A stretch of 64,000 bases of DNA from UBA5436 sp050951845 (GTDB taxonomy: Bacteria; Bacillota; Clostridia; Saccharofermentanales; DTU023). The DNA is taken from positions 186,001 to 250,000 of the forward strand of contig JBMNJV010000001.1 in the NCBI GenBank assembly GCA_050951845.1, written 5' to 3'. Under the pieces are notes generated by a model. That model was not told where the DNA came from. It saw nothing but the letters and a program-made list of their open reading frames with translations, and searched no databases. Each line of letters begins with the position of its first letter. Position 1 is the stretch's first letter. This document shows positions 1-9,088 of the stretch, piece after piece. Made by a program: the position numbers and the translations under genes.

Positions 1-51
1 GAGTTCAATCAGAAAAGGATTTTCAGTACATTCTGTAATTATTTTTTCCAT
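1..51 (-). CDS. Partial ORF running off the left edge
   Basis: An ATG at 49-51 opens a reading frame of 17 residues (MEKIITECTENPFLIEL) that continues past the window edge. It starts 34 bases after the stop of the HIRAN gene on the same strand, so it could be the next gene of that unit. No strong ribosome binding site is visible. Too little is present to assign a family. Confidence 0.3.
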   Translation of the reverse strand, partial: MEKIITECTENPFLIEL

Positions 52-85
52 AAATCAAATGGTATTTTTATAAATCCGCCGGTAA

Positions 86-379
86 CTAAAAATCTACTAA
101 ATATATTCCTATGGATATTTTATAGTATTCCCCGAATTGCTTGATTGTTTTCACTTTGGCTATTAAGAGTTTTCCTGCATCCATCAGTCTGGAAAAAATG
201 ATATTATCTGCTTCAGGTATATAACCGAGTTTTACATTGTTTTGATCCAGCACTAAGATTGCTTTGCTGTCAAATTTATTATCTTCTCGTTTCAGAGTTA
301 ATTTATCTTCCTTATTGATTGTTGCAAAAACAGTCTGATCATCTATATAAGAAGTTCCGGCAATATATGTATCAAACAA
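86..379 (-). CDS. HIRAN domain protein, possibly cut off from its N-terminus
   Basis: The 97 residues are essentially one HIRAN domain, a small DNA-end-binding fold found alone in many bacteria or fused to SNF2 helicases. The family pattern is visible: FDTYIAGTSYIDD near the start, LKREDNKFDSKAI in the middle, then GYIPEADNIIFSRLMDAGK and a C-terminal IGIYLVDF. The start used here is TTG at 377-379, but the same frame continues upstream as IEEIHLF, the usual lead-in to this domain, to a TAA at 404-406 and beyond it to an ATG at 485-487. The gene may therefore have been interrupted by a nonsense codon, with translation restarting. Cellular role is unknown; I infer a DNA-related accessory function. 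Confidence 0.7.
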   Translation of the reverse strand: MFDTYIAGTSYIDDQTVFATINKEDKLTLKREDNKFDSKAILVLDQNNVKLGYIPEADNIIFSRLMDAGKLLIAKVKTIKQFGEYYKISIGIYLVDF

Positions 380-403
380 ATGAATTTCTTCAATCAGGAT
401 GGA

Positions 404-487
404 TTAATTTAGCAATGTCTCTCTCTGATCAATTAATTCTTCATATTCTGTGTATTTTGAATTTGTTACTTTGACTAATTTGTTCAT
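404..487 (-). pseudogene. N-terminal fragment in frame with the HIRAN gene
   Basis: An ATG at 485-487 reads 27 residues beginning MNKLVKVTNSKYTEYEELID and ends at TAA (404-406). The frame after this stop continues without a break into the HIRAN domain downstream. Either the TAA is a recent nonsense mutation in a longer gene or a coiled-coil leader from another small gene has been joined here. The call rests on frame continuity only. Confidence 0.45.
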
Positions 488-670
488 TGAAGTACCTTAA
501 GTATTTCATAAAAAATATTTAGGGGTTTATGTCTTTTCTCATGGTAGAAATTGAAGCCGTTGTTGATTCTTTTCTTGTAAGAAATCTAAGTAAATTGTAC
601 ATTTTTTGAATTTCTATTGATTCCTTCTAAGTTATAAATGTCATTGTTTATTTAAGAAGAATAGCACAAA

Positions 671-766
671 TCGGTCATGTTTTCGATTTCTATTCGGTCA
701 TATTTCGGTTTCTTATTCGGTTATATTTCTGTTTCTTGTTCGGTTATATTTCTGTTTCTTGTTCGG
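671..766. repeat. 23-nt tandem repeat, about 4.2 copies
   Basis: Four units start at 671, 694, 717 and 740, with a stub at 763. The third and fourth units are identical (tcggttatatttctgtttct plus tgt); the first two differ at a few positions. It lies in the 478-base gap between the HIRAN fragment and the next gene. No coding frame or RNA gene is evident in the rest of that gap. Confidence 0.85.
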
Positions 767-965
767 AACTTGCGACGTTTACGTAGTAAGTTATAGGTTA
801 AATGTAAATAAATTATCAAAAAAAGCAAGATGTTTCTGCAGATGATGCAACTATAATATTTCACCCCGGAATAAACTTTAATTTTTTCATCATATATTGA
901 ATTCTTATATGCGACTAGCTCAATTCGTTACTCAATGTGTGACAAATTGGTATTCTATCTTAACA

Positions 966-2315
966 TCAGTCAAGAATTTCCCAATAGCCATAGCGTTTAC
1001 CGCCTTTACGTACTATTTTTCCATCTTCTTGAAGTGCTCTCATAATACGCTGTATTGTTCTTAGTGGAATATCCGCTTTGGCAGCCAGGTCTTTTTGAGT
1101 TATATACGGATTGCTTTGGATTGAATCAATCACCTTTGAATTTAAAGTGACTTCCAAACCGCCATCCAAACCGCCACCTTGGCGGTTTGACACTTTGGAA
1201 TCTTTGACAATGGCACTTTGGAGAGCTTTAAACTTGACCATAATATCCCCGCCATGCACGATATATTCCGGCTCTTCTGCACCATGCGCTTTACAGGCAT
1301 CACGAATTTTCTGAATTCCTCGTCCCCAGTTTTCAATATAGCCTGCCCTGTAAAATACACGTGCAATATCAGGATTATGCGGTTTTGAAGCATGAGAGCC
1401 CAGAAGAGTTTCTACTGTCCAGCCAAATGGAAGCATACTGCAATTACTTACATACATCACATCATCTTCGATCCGAATTTGCACAGGAACATTTTCTGCC
1501 CAGTTACAATGAATTATGGCATTAAAGACAGCCTCCCTAATAGCCTCACGTGCGAAAGGATAAGTTTCCACTCTGGTTTCCTTATGATAGGAGATAGCCG
1601 CTTTCAAATACTTCAGGTAAATCAAGTCAATCACACGATCGGCCATGATCAGCAGTGAACCGTGTACTTCATCCTGATATAAAATTTCACTTCCTTCAAA
1701 TTTACCGATTTTAACATAACAACCGGCGCTGACTTTCTCAGGTTGACGGTAAAAACATAAGGCAGCAGCACGTTTGAGCTTTCCCTCTGCAATCAAATCC
1801 AACTTTTCTAAAAGTTCGGCATTGGAAATTTCTAAATCTTCTTTTGTCATGCGACCGCTACGCAATGCTTCACGTCTGAAAATATTAAAGCTCTCCTGAT
1901 CTAAATCTTCCACGCCGACATTAGTAATCGTCGTAGCATCCCATTTAAGTCCCGTCTTATCCATAAGAAAACCGGTCAATGCATTTCCACGCAACAGCTG
2001 TTTTGTACTGCCGCTCCTATAATAGTAAGCACCATCATAATTGACAGGAAAGGACCAAGGACTCACCGCGATTTCTATATACTCATGTTCGCCCTCGATA
2101 AGTAAATTGACATCCGCAACAATACCCAGCCTGTTTTGAATTTTATTCGGCAGATCATCAAGTAATCGTTTAGCATTTTGAACACCAAGCACGGTTCCGT
2201 CATCACGCATTCCGATATATATTTTTCCACCTTGAGCATTGGCAAAGCCACAAATCCATTTCAAATATTCATCACGCCATGACTCTTTCCACTCAATATT
2301 TTGGCTCTCTCTCAT
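966..2315 (-). CDS. AlbA_2 (Schlafen-like) ATP-binding regulator with winged helix
   Basis: The protein (449 aa) belongs to the family often labelled RecG-like ATP-binding protein or putative transcriptional regulator. The N-terminal AlbA_2 domain shows ESQNIEWKESW, FANAQGGKIYIGMRDDGTVLGV. The middle holds a degenerate HATPase-like domain (YPFAREAIREAVFNAIIHCN and AGYIENWGRGIQKI). The C-terminus is a winged helix with ITQKDLAAKADIPLRTIQRI. Such proteins are thought to regulate genes or act in stress and defence; targets are unknown. I chose the ATG at 2315 because AAAGGAGT sits 8 bases upstream; a longer start at 2342 lacks this. It stands alone, with repeat-rich gaps on both sides. Confidence 0.85.
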   Translation of the reverse strand: MRESQNIEWKESWRDEYLKWICGFANAQGGKIYIGMRDDGTVLGVQNAKRLLDDLPNKIQNRLGIVADVNLLIEGEHEYIEIAVSPWSFPVNYDGAYYYRSGSTKQLLRGNALTGFLMDKTGLKWDATTITNVGVEDLDQESFNIFRREALRSGRMTKEDLEISNAELLEKLDLIAEGKLKRAAALCFYRQPEKVSAGCYVKIGKFEGSEILYQDEVHGSLLIMADRVIDLIYLKYLKAAISYHKETRVETYPFAREAIREAVFNAIIHCNWAENVPVQIRIEDDVMYVSNCSMLPFGWTVETLLGSHASKPHNPDIARVFYRAGYIENWGRGIQKIRDACKAHGAEEPEYIVHGGDIMVKFKALQSAIVKDSKVSNRQGGGLDGGLEVTLNSKVIDSIQSNPYITQKDLAAKADIPLRTIQRIMRALQEDGKIVRKGGKRYGYWEILD

Positions 2316-2501
2316 CCCCGGGACTCCTTTTTGCTTTAACAAAGCTTCTCTTAGCCATTATATCAGGAAATCCGCAGCTACTTTATTAATAACTACTGAC
2401 TTTGTCTTCTTCTCAAATTTAAATTAATAAAAAATTTATGATCTAAATAAGTCCGGTATCTATAAGCCGACTTATTGGTTTTTTAAATATATTCAGGTTT
2501 A

Positions 2502-2595
2502 GAGTTATTCCTATGCTTTTTGCAATTATTTTATAGTTATTCCTGTGTTTTTTGCAGTTATGCGAATATTATTCCTATGCTTTTTGCAATTTATC
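2502..2595. repeat. Degenerate tandem repeat around TTATTCCTATGCTTTTTGCA
   Basis: Three imperfect copies of a motif reading ttattcctatgctttttgca occur in a row, the middle one with g for a changes. They are part of the 690-base non-coding gap before the next gene on the left side. No RNA gene or promoter is recognisable in this gap beyond the repeats. Confidence 0.6.
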
Positions 2596-2701
2596 TGAAT
2601 GATTATCATCATCATATTAATCTCTATCATATTGCTTTTCCTAAAGACTGGTTAGCACAATTAAAGAAATAAATACTCTTAACAGATTACAAACTGCCAA
2701 A

Positions 2702-2764
2702 GCAGACTTTCAAGACTTACATTTTTTTCATTTGTTGAAAGTGAGTGTGGATTCTGGTGAAATA
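2702..2764. repeat. 63-nt repeat, partner of 9325-9387
   Basis: This stretch matches 9325-9387 over about 63 bases with only scattered differences. The core is a dyad, ctttcaag ... ttgaaag, flanked by gcaga on the left and a gtgtggattct or gtgggttct tail. A third half-copy of the dyad lies at about 9288-9320. It may be a small mobile or structural repeat, and its function is unknown. Confidence 0.7.
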
Positions 2765-2873
2765 ATTTTGATTGGGTGTAGGGGATTAATATTGATTGAG
2801 GTATAGGAATTAATTTTGATTTGAGTGACTGAATTATTTTTGATTCTTCGCTATTTGAATTATTATTGATTTC
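2759..2873. repeat. About 24-nt degenerate tandem repeat, five copies
   Basis: Five successive units carry the core gaattaattttgatt (variants gaaataattttgatt, gattaatattgatt, gaattatttttgatt, gaattattattgatt) followed by a variable 8-10 base linker. It follows the 63-nt repeat directly. No gene is visible between it and 3035. Confidence 0.65.
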
Positions 2874-3034
2874 CTAATCTAGCAAAAAAAGTTAGACATA
2901 GAGCCTATTCTTAAACCTAATTGATATTATTCTATTAATTATTCTAGTCCCAGTTTTATCCCGTCCTAAGTTACGGTAAATAAAAGATCAACATAATTGT
3001 TTTTCACTCTTCAACTTTAATATGACAACAGAGA

Positions 3035-4315
3035 TTATTCATTTGCTTTGTACTTCGTACCTCTTCCAGCCCCTATTTTCTTTACATATTGTTTTTCAAT
3101 CAGTGCATTTAACAAATTCACAACTTTATCCTTACCAAAGCCCGTAGCCAATGATAAATCACTACTTGCCAAGATCATGCCACCGGAAAGATGGTCAAGT
3201 ATTACTTGCTCATCAACTGTTAACAGTGCACGTTTTGTTACAGAAGGCAATATAGTCATAATGCTGTTTTCCTGAACCTCAAATACAGGTTGATGCTTTA
3301 TTTCTCTATAAGATTCTTTAATTCTCATAATACCGGTACCAAACTTTTCAATAATATCCAATCTAAAAAATACATTTGCTATTATTGGATTTCTTAAGTA
3401 GGATACAAAACCATTTATATATTCTTCTTCATTAAGACCTGCAGGTAAGCCGCCCGGTGAATACACTTCAATTTTATCATCATACATTGCAATTCTTATA
3501 TTTGAGTTTACATCCCAAGTTCTGTGCACCAAAGCATTCGCAACTGTTTCCCTAAAAGCTTCTAAAGGAACCAAAAACTTTTTTTCTCTCTTCATTCCCC
3601 GGATTTCTTCTATCATGTAATAATTTTTAAATATCTTTTCAGCACGATTTAATTGTTCTAAGACGGACACATTAGTAATTGAATTTCGATACATAATTTC
3701 ATTGATAGTGGAACCGAACTTAATGATATCTATCCCGGGAAATTCATTTTTATCTGATAGCAGAGCAGCTGCATTATTATACTTCCCGTCAACATTCAAT
3801 AATCCTAAAGTTTTGAGCAGATCATTTGTACAACCTTTAATCGCTAATCTTTCCTTAAGCTCTGAAAATAAATACTGAAAACTTAGATCTTCATCTTCTA
3901 CAGGCAGCTCTTCGAAATATAAATTTTCACCCAATAAAATTAATCTTTTAAGCTCAATTTGATCAACTTCAACAGTTGAGGTATCACTTCTTTTATACGC
4001 CTTTCCTTTATATAAATAAGGCTTAAATATACCTTCTTTTACTGTCAAAGTTATTACGTTCGTTTTTTTATTAATACTGAATGAAAAATCCGGTTTAGGT
4101 TTAACCAAATCATTAATTTTGTTTTCTATAGCAAGGCAAGCAGCATTCGGATTTTCAATCCCCACAATCTCTCCGGAGTCATTAACACCAAAAATAATTT
4201 GACCGGTATTAAAATTGGCAAAAGCAGATACTGTTTTGATAAATGTATTGTTTATTTTTTCTTTTAGCTCTAACTTTTTACTTTCTTTCATATCGTTCGC
4301 GCATAATCCAAACAT
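3035..4315 (-). CDS. AlbA_2 (Schlafen-like) ATP-binding regulator, second copy
   Basis: A 426-aa protein of the same general family as the gene at 966-2315, but clearly divergent. The N-terminal AlbA_2 domain shows ESKKLELKEKINNTFIK and ANFNTGQIIFGVNDSGEIVG. The ATPase-like part contains FRETVANALVHRTWDVNSNI and RLDIIEKFGTGIMRIKE. The C-terminal winged helix ends in VKKIGAGRGTKYKANE. An internal ATG at 4291 (MKESKKLEL) fits the family start better, but no Shine-Dalgarno sequence lies close to either ATG; AAGGAG is 20 bases above 4315. A decayed relative of this gene lies at 13579-13854. Probably a regulator of accessory genes. Confidence 0.82.
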   Translation of the reverse strand: MFGLCANDMKESKKLELKEKINNTFIKTVSAFANFNTGQIIFGVNDSGEIVGIENPNAACLAIENKINDLVKPKPDFSFSINKKTNVITLTVKEGIFKPYLYKGKAYKRSDTSTVEVDQIELKRLILLGENLYFEELPVEDEDLSFQYLFSELKERLAIKGCTNDLLKTLGLLNVDGKYNNAAALLSDKNEFPGIDIIKFGSTINEIMYRNSITNVSVLEQLNRAEKIFKNYYMIEEIRGMKREKKFLVPLEAFRETVANALVHRTWDVNSNIRIAMYDDKIEVYSPGGLPAGLNEEEYINGFVSYLRNPIIANVFFRLDIIEKFGTGIMRIKESYREIKHQPVFEVQENSIMTILPSVTKRALLTVDEQVILDHLSGGMILASSDLSLATGFGKDKVVNLLNALIEKQYVKKIGAGRGTKYKANE

Positions 4316-4608
4316 CGGTGATGGTGATTGGATATCTCCTTTTTTTCAGTGTAACTGGATTTCACTTCAAATGAAGTATACCACAAAACAGACGAAAAGC
4401 AGACGTAAAATTTTGCGTCTGATTATCGTCTTAATCAAGATTTGTTTATATTTGTTTAATACTATTACTCTGTAATGATAAGAATTCTCGCTCCTTGATT
4501 TGGATCGAACAATGCTTCTTTGTTATTGTTTCAATTTCTAACTCAAGATTTTTTACAATTAGTCTGAAAAGACTTTTTCTGACAAAATACGACATTTAGA
4601 ACCTGTGA

Positions 4609-5202
4609 TCACAAAAGTACCTCCATATATTTTCTCATTGTCTCTTCTAAATTAAATTTTTGTGCATATTGCATCAATAAGGGAATGTTCTTATCCTGTC
4701 GTTCAAAATATAATTTAAAAGCTGCCTGAAAAATCTGAATATCCGTTTTTTCTTTATACCTCAGTAAATCACAAATAGAACGCTCTCTATTGTATGCGTT
4801 GACTTTATTGCCAAATGGCGTATTAAGTTCTGATTTGCCCAGCAAATATAGTTGTTTTTTAAGTTGATAAACACGAATCTGACGTTTGCGCAGATGAGTA
4901 GCATTATATCCACGTGGCGCAGTCACGGTAATCTCAAAAGGCTCTCGTTCCATAAGATCGTTTAAATACAAGGCAGTCTCATGAGAAAAACACACCTGTT
5001 GATTTAAGGTGCTGATTTCGTAAAGAATATCGTCCCATGCATATTCTGCTTTATATAATCCTCGAGCTACACGAATTAGAGAATGATCAGCTACATATTC
5101 ATAAAAATAAGAATTCGAGATGTCCAAGTTTAAAACATCACTTGTTTTAATATATCCATTCCCTTTTTCTAATAACTGAGTGAGTAAATCTGTTTTTTTC
5201 AT
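4609..5202 (-). CDS. AbiEi-type antitoxin/transcriptional regulator without adjacent toxin
   Basis: A 197-aa protein of the type IV AbiEi antitoxin family: N-terminal winged helix (YIKTSDVLNLDISNSYFYEY, then RVARGLYKA), followed by the family core (CFSHETALYLNDLMEREPFE, ITVTAPRGYNA, YNRERSICDLLRYKE). In complete systems AbiEi represses its operon and counteracts the AbiEii nucleotidyltransferase. No AbiEii gene follows here; the next gene is AlbA_2, on the same strand. The ATG at 5202 is preferred to the GTG at 5208 because GAGG lies 5 bases upstream. An inverted repeat just upstream (5214-5250) is a plausible autoregulatory operator. The C-terminus closely matches the fragment at 11440-11583. 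Confidence 0.8.
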   Translation of the reverse strand: MKKTDLLTQLLEKGNGYIKTSDVLNLDISNSYFYEYVADHSLIRVARGLYKAEYAWDDILYEISTLNQQVCFSHETALYLNDLMEREPFEITVTAPRGYNATHLRKRQIRVYQLKKQLYLLGKSELNTPFGNKVNAYNRERSICDLLRYKEKTDIQIFQAAFKLYFERQDKNIPLLMQYAQKFNLEETMRKYMEVLL

Positions 5203-5213
5203 TTCCACCTCAC

Positions 5214-5250
5214 TTCCGCGCTACAAATTATATCATTATGTAGCGTGGAA
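5214..5250 (-). promoter_or_regulatory. Inverted-repeat operator upstream of the AbiEi-type gene
   Basis: The arms ttccgcgctaca (5214-5225) and tgtagcgtggaa (5239-5250) pair at 11 of 12 positions around a 13-base spacer. A TATAAT -10-like hexamer on the minus strand (5227-5232) lies inside the spacer. The site ends 12 bases above the chosen ATG. AbiEi proteins are known to bind inverted repeats in their own promoters, so autorepression is the simplest reading. Confidence 0.6.
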
Positions 5251-5280
5251 ATAAAGTGATTTCGAGTTTTGCTCATTTTT

Positions 5281-6759
5281 TCATGCGGTTATTTTTTCAT
5301 AGCGTTCGCTATTTAACACATCCATCATGAAAGCATAGGGAGAAAAAATTCCTCCGGCTACCATAGAGAAGAGGCGAGGTGTCACTCCTGAAATCAGGGC
5401 CACGCCTTGCTCATTTTGAGTTACAGGCTGTTGACGATTCCTGCTTGCAACATTCCAGAAAATTATCTGAGGCAGTCTATATCCATATAATGCATATTTC
5501 TCCTGAGCATTTTGGAAATTTACCGCAGAGGCATCCTCCACGCAATAATCAAACTCCATATCCGAGATAATGATCAGCTTTGCAGGAAGTTCTTCTTGAG
5601 GAACATTGTTTTCTACTGCAGCTTTCAGAATCAAGTCAAATACAGCTTCAAGATTTGTATTGGCTATCTCGTTGAAAGATACAACATACCTCAATTTATC
5701 GGCAAAGGTTTCACCCTTAATTTTAATTAATTGAGGACGAGCAGAAAACTCTATAAAATGATCTTTAAAAATACCTGTATTACGTTCCGCAAAATAAAGA
5801 CCAAGTGACAACGCTACCGCTGCCGGAGCCGGATTGAAATCACAATACATAGAACCTGACGTGTCAATCACCGCAAGAGTATTTTCTTCCCCGGCAAAAT
5901 TCGTAAGAGATGCCCAAGTCGCATTAAGTACATTTTTTTCTGCAGGGGTAATATCCTTCATACTGCCGGACCAACCTTCAATAAGATACGGGTCAATAAG
6001 TTCATAAGGAGCAACATTACCAGCATTGAGTTTAGCCTCACCGGAAACTACAGCATTAATAAATGCATCGTAGCGCTCTTGATCATTACGGATAAATGCT
6101 TTTTGGTATTTAAAAAGCGCTCTTGAGGGTTGTTTTTCGTAATCAAAGGAATAATCTTTTTCTCGAAGATTATTCTCTAAAATTTGAATCTTTGCCCGAA
6201 GTGCTGATAAAGCTTTTCTGTATTCAGCATCAGAAAGTCCAAGTGCTTTAGCAATTTTCTTTCCTTGAATTACCGTAGTCGAATTAGAAGCGTTGACCGA
6301 CGGCAACCACTTACCAAGCAAAGAAACTGTTTCGTTCTTTGCCATGGCTTTCATGTCTTCAACAAACTGATTATTGATGACCTCCAGCATTTCCTTTTCG
6401 CAAGGAGTATCAAACAACGAAAGTAAATCGTCAAAGCGGCCGTATTCAGCCACATATTCAAGATTTTTCTTAACAGCTGCAGGCTCATTTACTGCAAGCC
6501 AATTGAAAACAACCCTGAATACACGCCTCTCTCCCAACCCGCCTCTGATGTCTCTGGCAAAAAAGAGCAGCTTCATAGCTGTATCGGCATTCTCGGTATA
6601 TGCACGAACAAATCTGGCAATGATTTCTGAATCGCTTGCTCGGCGAAGTGCACCTATTGTAGCGAACAGATCAAGACAATCAGAACCGGTAGACTCAAAA
6701 GTTGCAGCCATATTTTCCGTTAATGTCATATTGGCTTCTTGTTTAATATATTCCAGCAT
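5281..6759 (-). CDS. DUF2828 protein, Ro60/TROVE-like with vWA domain
   Basis: This 492-aa protein matches the DUF2828 family, which combines a TROVE-like helical-repeat half with a C-terminal von Willebrand A domain. The N-terminal half shows DTAMKLLFFARDIRGGLGER and YVAEYGRFDDLLSLFDT, as in Ro60-like RNA-binding rings. The vWA MIDAS motif is IDTSGSM. Ro proteins bind misfolded RNA and Y RNA; RNA binding here is an inference. The ATG at 6759 has GAAGGGGTGA upstream; a GTG at 6768 is less likely. Two WYL-domain regulators lie directly upstream, with a terminator and a candidate structured RNA between them and this gene. Confidence 0.82.
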   Translation of the reverse strand: MLEYIKQEANMTLTENMAATFESTGSDCLDLFATIGALRRASDSEIIARFVRAYTENADTAMKLLFFARDIRGGLGERRVFRVVFNWLAVNEPAAVKKNLEYVAEYGRFDDLLSLFDTPCEKEMLEVINNQFVEDMKAMAKNETVSLLGKWLPSVNASNSTTVIQGKKIAKALGLSDAEYRKALSALRAKIQILENNLREKDYSFDYEKQPSRALFKYQKAFIRNDQERYDAFINAVVSGEAKLNAGNVAPYELIDPYLIEGWSGSMKDITPAEKNVLNATWASLTNFAGEENTLAVIDTSGSMYCDFNPAPAAVALSLGLYFAERNTGIFKDHFIEFSARPQLIKIKGETFADKLRYVVSFNEIANTNLEAVFDLILKAAVENNVPQEELPAKLIIISDMEFDYCVEDASAVNFQNAQEKYALYGYRLPQIIFWNVASRNRQQPVTQNEQGVALISGVTPRLFSMVAGGIFSPYAFMMDVLNSERYEKITA

Positions 6760-6793
6760 GAAACTCACCCCTTCTCATAAAGATAATAATTAC

Positions 6794-6861
6794 AAGGCAC
6801 CGTTTTCGTTCAGATAACCACACCAGATGATCATTAAAAATGCTTTTGCTGTTGGTGCCTT
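6794..6861 (-). ncRNA. Candidate structured RNA upstream of the DUF2828 gene
   Basis: In the 165-base gap between the WYL gene and DUF2828, two 8-base arms pair perfectly on the minus strand (AAGGCACC at 6861-6854 with GGTGCCTT at 6801-6794), closing a 68-nt tRNA-sized segment 35 bases above the DUF2828 start. The CACCA of the left arm can also pair with TGGTG inside, giving two exclusive folds. Ro-type proteins are commonly encoded beside their Y RNAs, so a Y-like RNA or a leader switch is possible. I do not see the conserved Y-RNA Ro-binding motif or a canonical tRNA, so this is a structural suggestion only. Confidence 0.28.
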
Positions 6862-6902
6862 TAGTGAACACTACTCTACAGAGATTTCGATTTGTTATCA
6901 CG

Positions 6903-6937
6903 GAAAAAAAGTTGCGAACAACTATTACTCGCAACTT
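6903..6937 (-). terminator. Intrinsic terminator after the WYL pair
   Basis: On the minus strand a perfect 9-bp stem (AAGTTGCGA at 6937-6929 with TCGCAACTT at 6917-6909) is followed by seven T residues. The stem starts before the WYL stop codon (6925-6927), which lies in its loop. It should separate transcription of the two WYL genes from the DUF2828 gene downstream. Confidence 0.85.
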
Positions 6938-7833
6938 TTCTGATTTATTAATCTTTCTTTTATGAGATTCACGAAGTGCCGGGGAGCGGTTACTTTGATC
7001 ATCGGACCAAAAGATAGAATCCTGATAACAAGCTCTGTTTCATCTTCTTTGTCGTAGGTGATAGTCACCTTATAATATTTATCATCGATTTTTTCTGCCT
7101 GTTTCTCGAAGTGGGCAAAGTGTAGCAGAACCCTTTCTAAGGATTTCCTTTGATCTACCAGTTCAAATTCTAAAATTCGAATTTCCTGCTGAACTTGTTG
7201 ATTCTGATTAATCTCGTATTCTCCTGTATACGGTTTGCAACTTACAATCCTACCGAGATTGACGGTTTTATCATATTTCAAGCCGGATCCTATCAGCCTG
7301 AACTTATCATCCTTTTCAGAGTACTCAAGATAATCGGGCATAAGAATTATATTTCTAAGCTTGCCCTTGCGGCTGATTATGTCGATATCCAAAGGATATC
7401 TGTTCTTGATCGCATCCAAAACAAGACGAAAATTTCTGATATATTTTTCATCCTCATACGGATCGCCATCAAAAAATTTATCAAATACATATATGTCTTC
7501 CGGGCGGAACAGTGGTTCTATATCCGGTAAATCTGCTACTTGATCAGTAAACAACTTTATTCTCGGATCAGCAAATATTGCTTTCAACCACCTCTTCTGC
7601 AATGTGGTCAGAGGCATTGTCGGCAGATGCTTGATAGGTGTGGAGCCATCTGAGCATATCAACTGCCAGCGTTCTTCTGTTATTGCGGGTTCTATAGTCA
7701 AAATACTTTCCCCGAACGCATTCTTCTCAATTATTTCATGGAGTTCCCTTTTGTTAAGAGGCTGATTAATAGCTGCTTTTATTATTTCGGCAACCGTATT
7801 GTAGTACGTGCTGTATAGTTCACTGAAAATCAT
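6925..7833 (-). CDS. WYL-domain protein (downstream partner)
   Basis: A 302-aa WYL-family protein. The N-terminal part (INQPLNKRELHEIIEKNAFG, TTLQKRWLKAIFADPRI) precedes a WYL-like region with LDIDIISRKGKLRNIILMPDYLEYSEKDDKF and a C-terminal WCX-like stretch (RILSFGPMIKVTAPRHFVNLIKERL). WYL proteins are usually ligand-sensing transcription factors, many of which control defence or DNA-damage genes. Its ATG overlaps the end of the upstream WYL gene by 4 bases (ATGA), so the two are translationally coupled and probably act together. Its end overlaps an intrinsic terminator. Confidence 0.8.
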   Translation of the reverse strand: MIFSELYSTYYNTVAEIIKAAINQPLNKRELHEIIEKNAFGESILTIEPAITEERWQLICSDGSTPIKHLPTMPLTTLQKRWLKAIFADPRIKLFTDQVADLPDIEPLFRPEDIYVFDKFFDGDPYEDEKYIRNFRLVLDAIKNRYPLDIDIISRKGKLRNIILMPDYLEYSEKDDKFRLIGSGLKYDKTVNLGRIVSCKPYTGEYEINQNQQVQQEIRILEFELVDQRKSLERVLLHFAHFEKQAEKIDDKYYKVTITYDKEDETELVIRILSFGPMIKVTAPRHFVNLIKERLINQKSCE

Positions 7834-9074
7834 CCACTATCGCCGTCTTCCAAACCATAAATGACATACATTTCTTTGATGTCATTTTTGAACTGTGCTT
7901 CAATCTCCTTGTTTGAAAAATTGATATCCGTAATCCGACAGATAAAAGTTCTAATCCAGGGAATCATCTCGTTGGTATCAAATACATCAGCGCTGAATCG
8001 ACTGGTATTCTCATCAATTCTTTCAACAAAGCCGCACCTTTTTTCACGCTCGAGACGTTCGTGAATATGTATTTCATCATCTGCATATCTGACAGTGAAT
8101 TCAATGTGATCCAAGCTCTCCCCGGGTTTACTCCTTGTGCTCACACCCCACATATACTGCTGCATACCGTCAAGTTCTTCACGCAGCTCATCAAATCTCG
8201 TGCAGACGTCATCTATCTTAACAGATTCGATATTGTCCACTCTAAATGGCGTTATTTGCTTATGACCCGGTACATAGGCCATCAGGTATTGTCTTCCGTT
8301 CTGCACGCTTACCATTATACGAAGTGGTACGACATGGTTCTCCGTTATTCTTTCCTTGTAACGATTTACAGTTTTAAGTGTAATCTGCCTTTTTTCAGAC
8401 ATTGCATTAAGTAAAGAATAAATTATCTCGCTATCCATTACATTAGTAATATAGTGGTGCTTAAAAACAAAATTCTCTTGATGAACATCTGCCTTATCCA
8501 TCAGATAAGATCCGACTACTCCGCAAGGCGATACCTCTGAAAAAAAGTTAAGTATATCTGAATCGCATGAAAATGAAAAATCAGAACGACAATAATACAT
8601 AGTTTTGCCACGCTTTTCAGAGAATATTATTCCTTCCGAAATATACTCTTTCAGTTTTTTGCGCACCGTCGATTCATCAAACATTCTGGGTTTACTGAAA
8701 GCTAGTAAATAATCATCGATTTTATTTGTGATTTCCCTCAGCGTCAGACAAATTTCCGGTGAACTCAGAATATCGAAAAGTATAAAATGAAGAGTAATAT
8801 CTCCATCGGTGAAACTTTTGGCTTTCCATGCTTTATATAGAGGATTGGATCGTGAATAACGGCTGTCTATTGAAAGAAAAACATTCTTGCCTTCGGGAGT
8901 CTGCCTGAACTGCATATAATCACCCAGCCAACTCTCCAAACGGCGACGTTCATTATCGTAGGAGCGAGCACTCTTCCCGGTATATTCGTCACGACTTTTA
9001 AAACCGTAGACATAAAACTCCCGCATATAGTCACGAACACGATTAAAATTTTTTATAAGCTCGTTATATGCCAT
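7830..9074 (-). CDS. WYL-domain transcriptional regulator (upstream partner)
   Basis: A 414-aa WYL regulator. The N-terminal region contains a winged-helix-like segment (LTLREITNKIDDYLLAF ... STVRKKLKEYISEGIIFSEKRGK). The WYL core includes ITENHVVPLRIMVSVQNGRQ followed by YLMAYVPGHKQITPFRVDNI. The C-terminus resembles a WCX extension ending in WIRTFICRITDINFS. Such proteins bind DNA and respond to a small ligand or nucleic acid. It is the second gene of a unit that begins with a 58-aa ORF (gap 14 bases) and ends with the other WYL gene. The likely target is the DUF2828 gene, by synteny only. Confidence 0.82.
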   Translation of the reverse strand: MAYNELIKNFNRVRDYMREFYVYGFKSRDEYTGKSARSYDNERRRLESWLGDYMQFRQTPEGKNVFLSIDSRYSRSNPLYKAWKAKSFTDGDITLHFILFDILSSPEICLTLREITNKIDDYLLAFSKPRMFDESTVRKKLKEYISEGIIFSEKRGKTMYYCRSDFSFSCDSDILNFFSEVSPCGVVGSYLMDKADVHQENFVFKHHYITNVMDSEIIYSLLNAMSEKRQITLKTVNRYKERITENHVVPLRIMVSVQNGRQYLMAYVPGHKQITPFRVDNIESVKIDDVCTRFDELREELDGMQQYMWGVSTRSKPGESLDHIEFTVRYADDEIHIHERLEREKRCGFVERIDENTSRFSADVFDTNEMIPWIRTFICRITDINFSNKEIEAQFKNDIKEMYVIYGLEDGDSG

Positions 9075-9088
9075 GATTTTTGAGCCTT

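Noticed and set aside
671..766. CRISPR array
   Set aside because: The 23-nt units are contiguous with no spacers between them, so it is a plain tandem repeat.
6794..6861. A tRNA gene
   Set aside because: The segment is tRNA-sized with a perfect 8-bp outer stem, but there is no canonical T-loop (GTTCGAAT), no D-arm and no anticodon stem.
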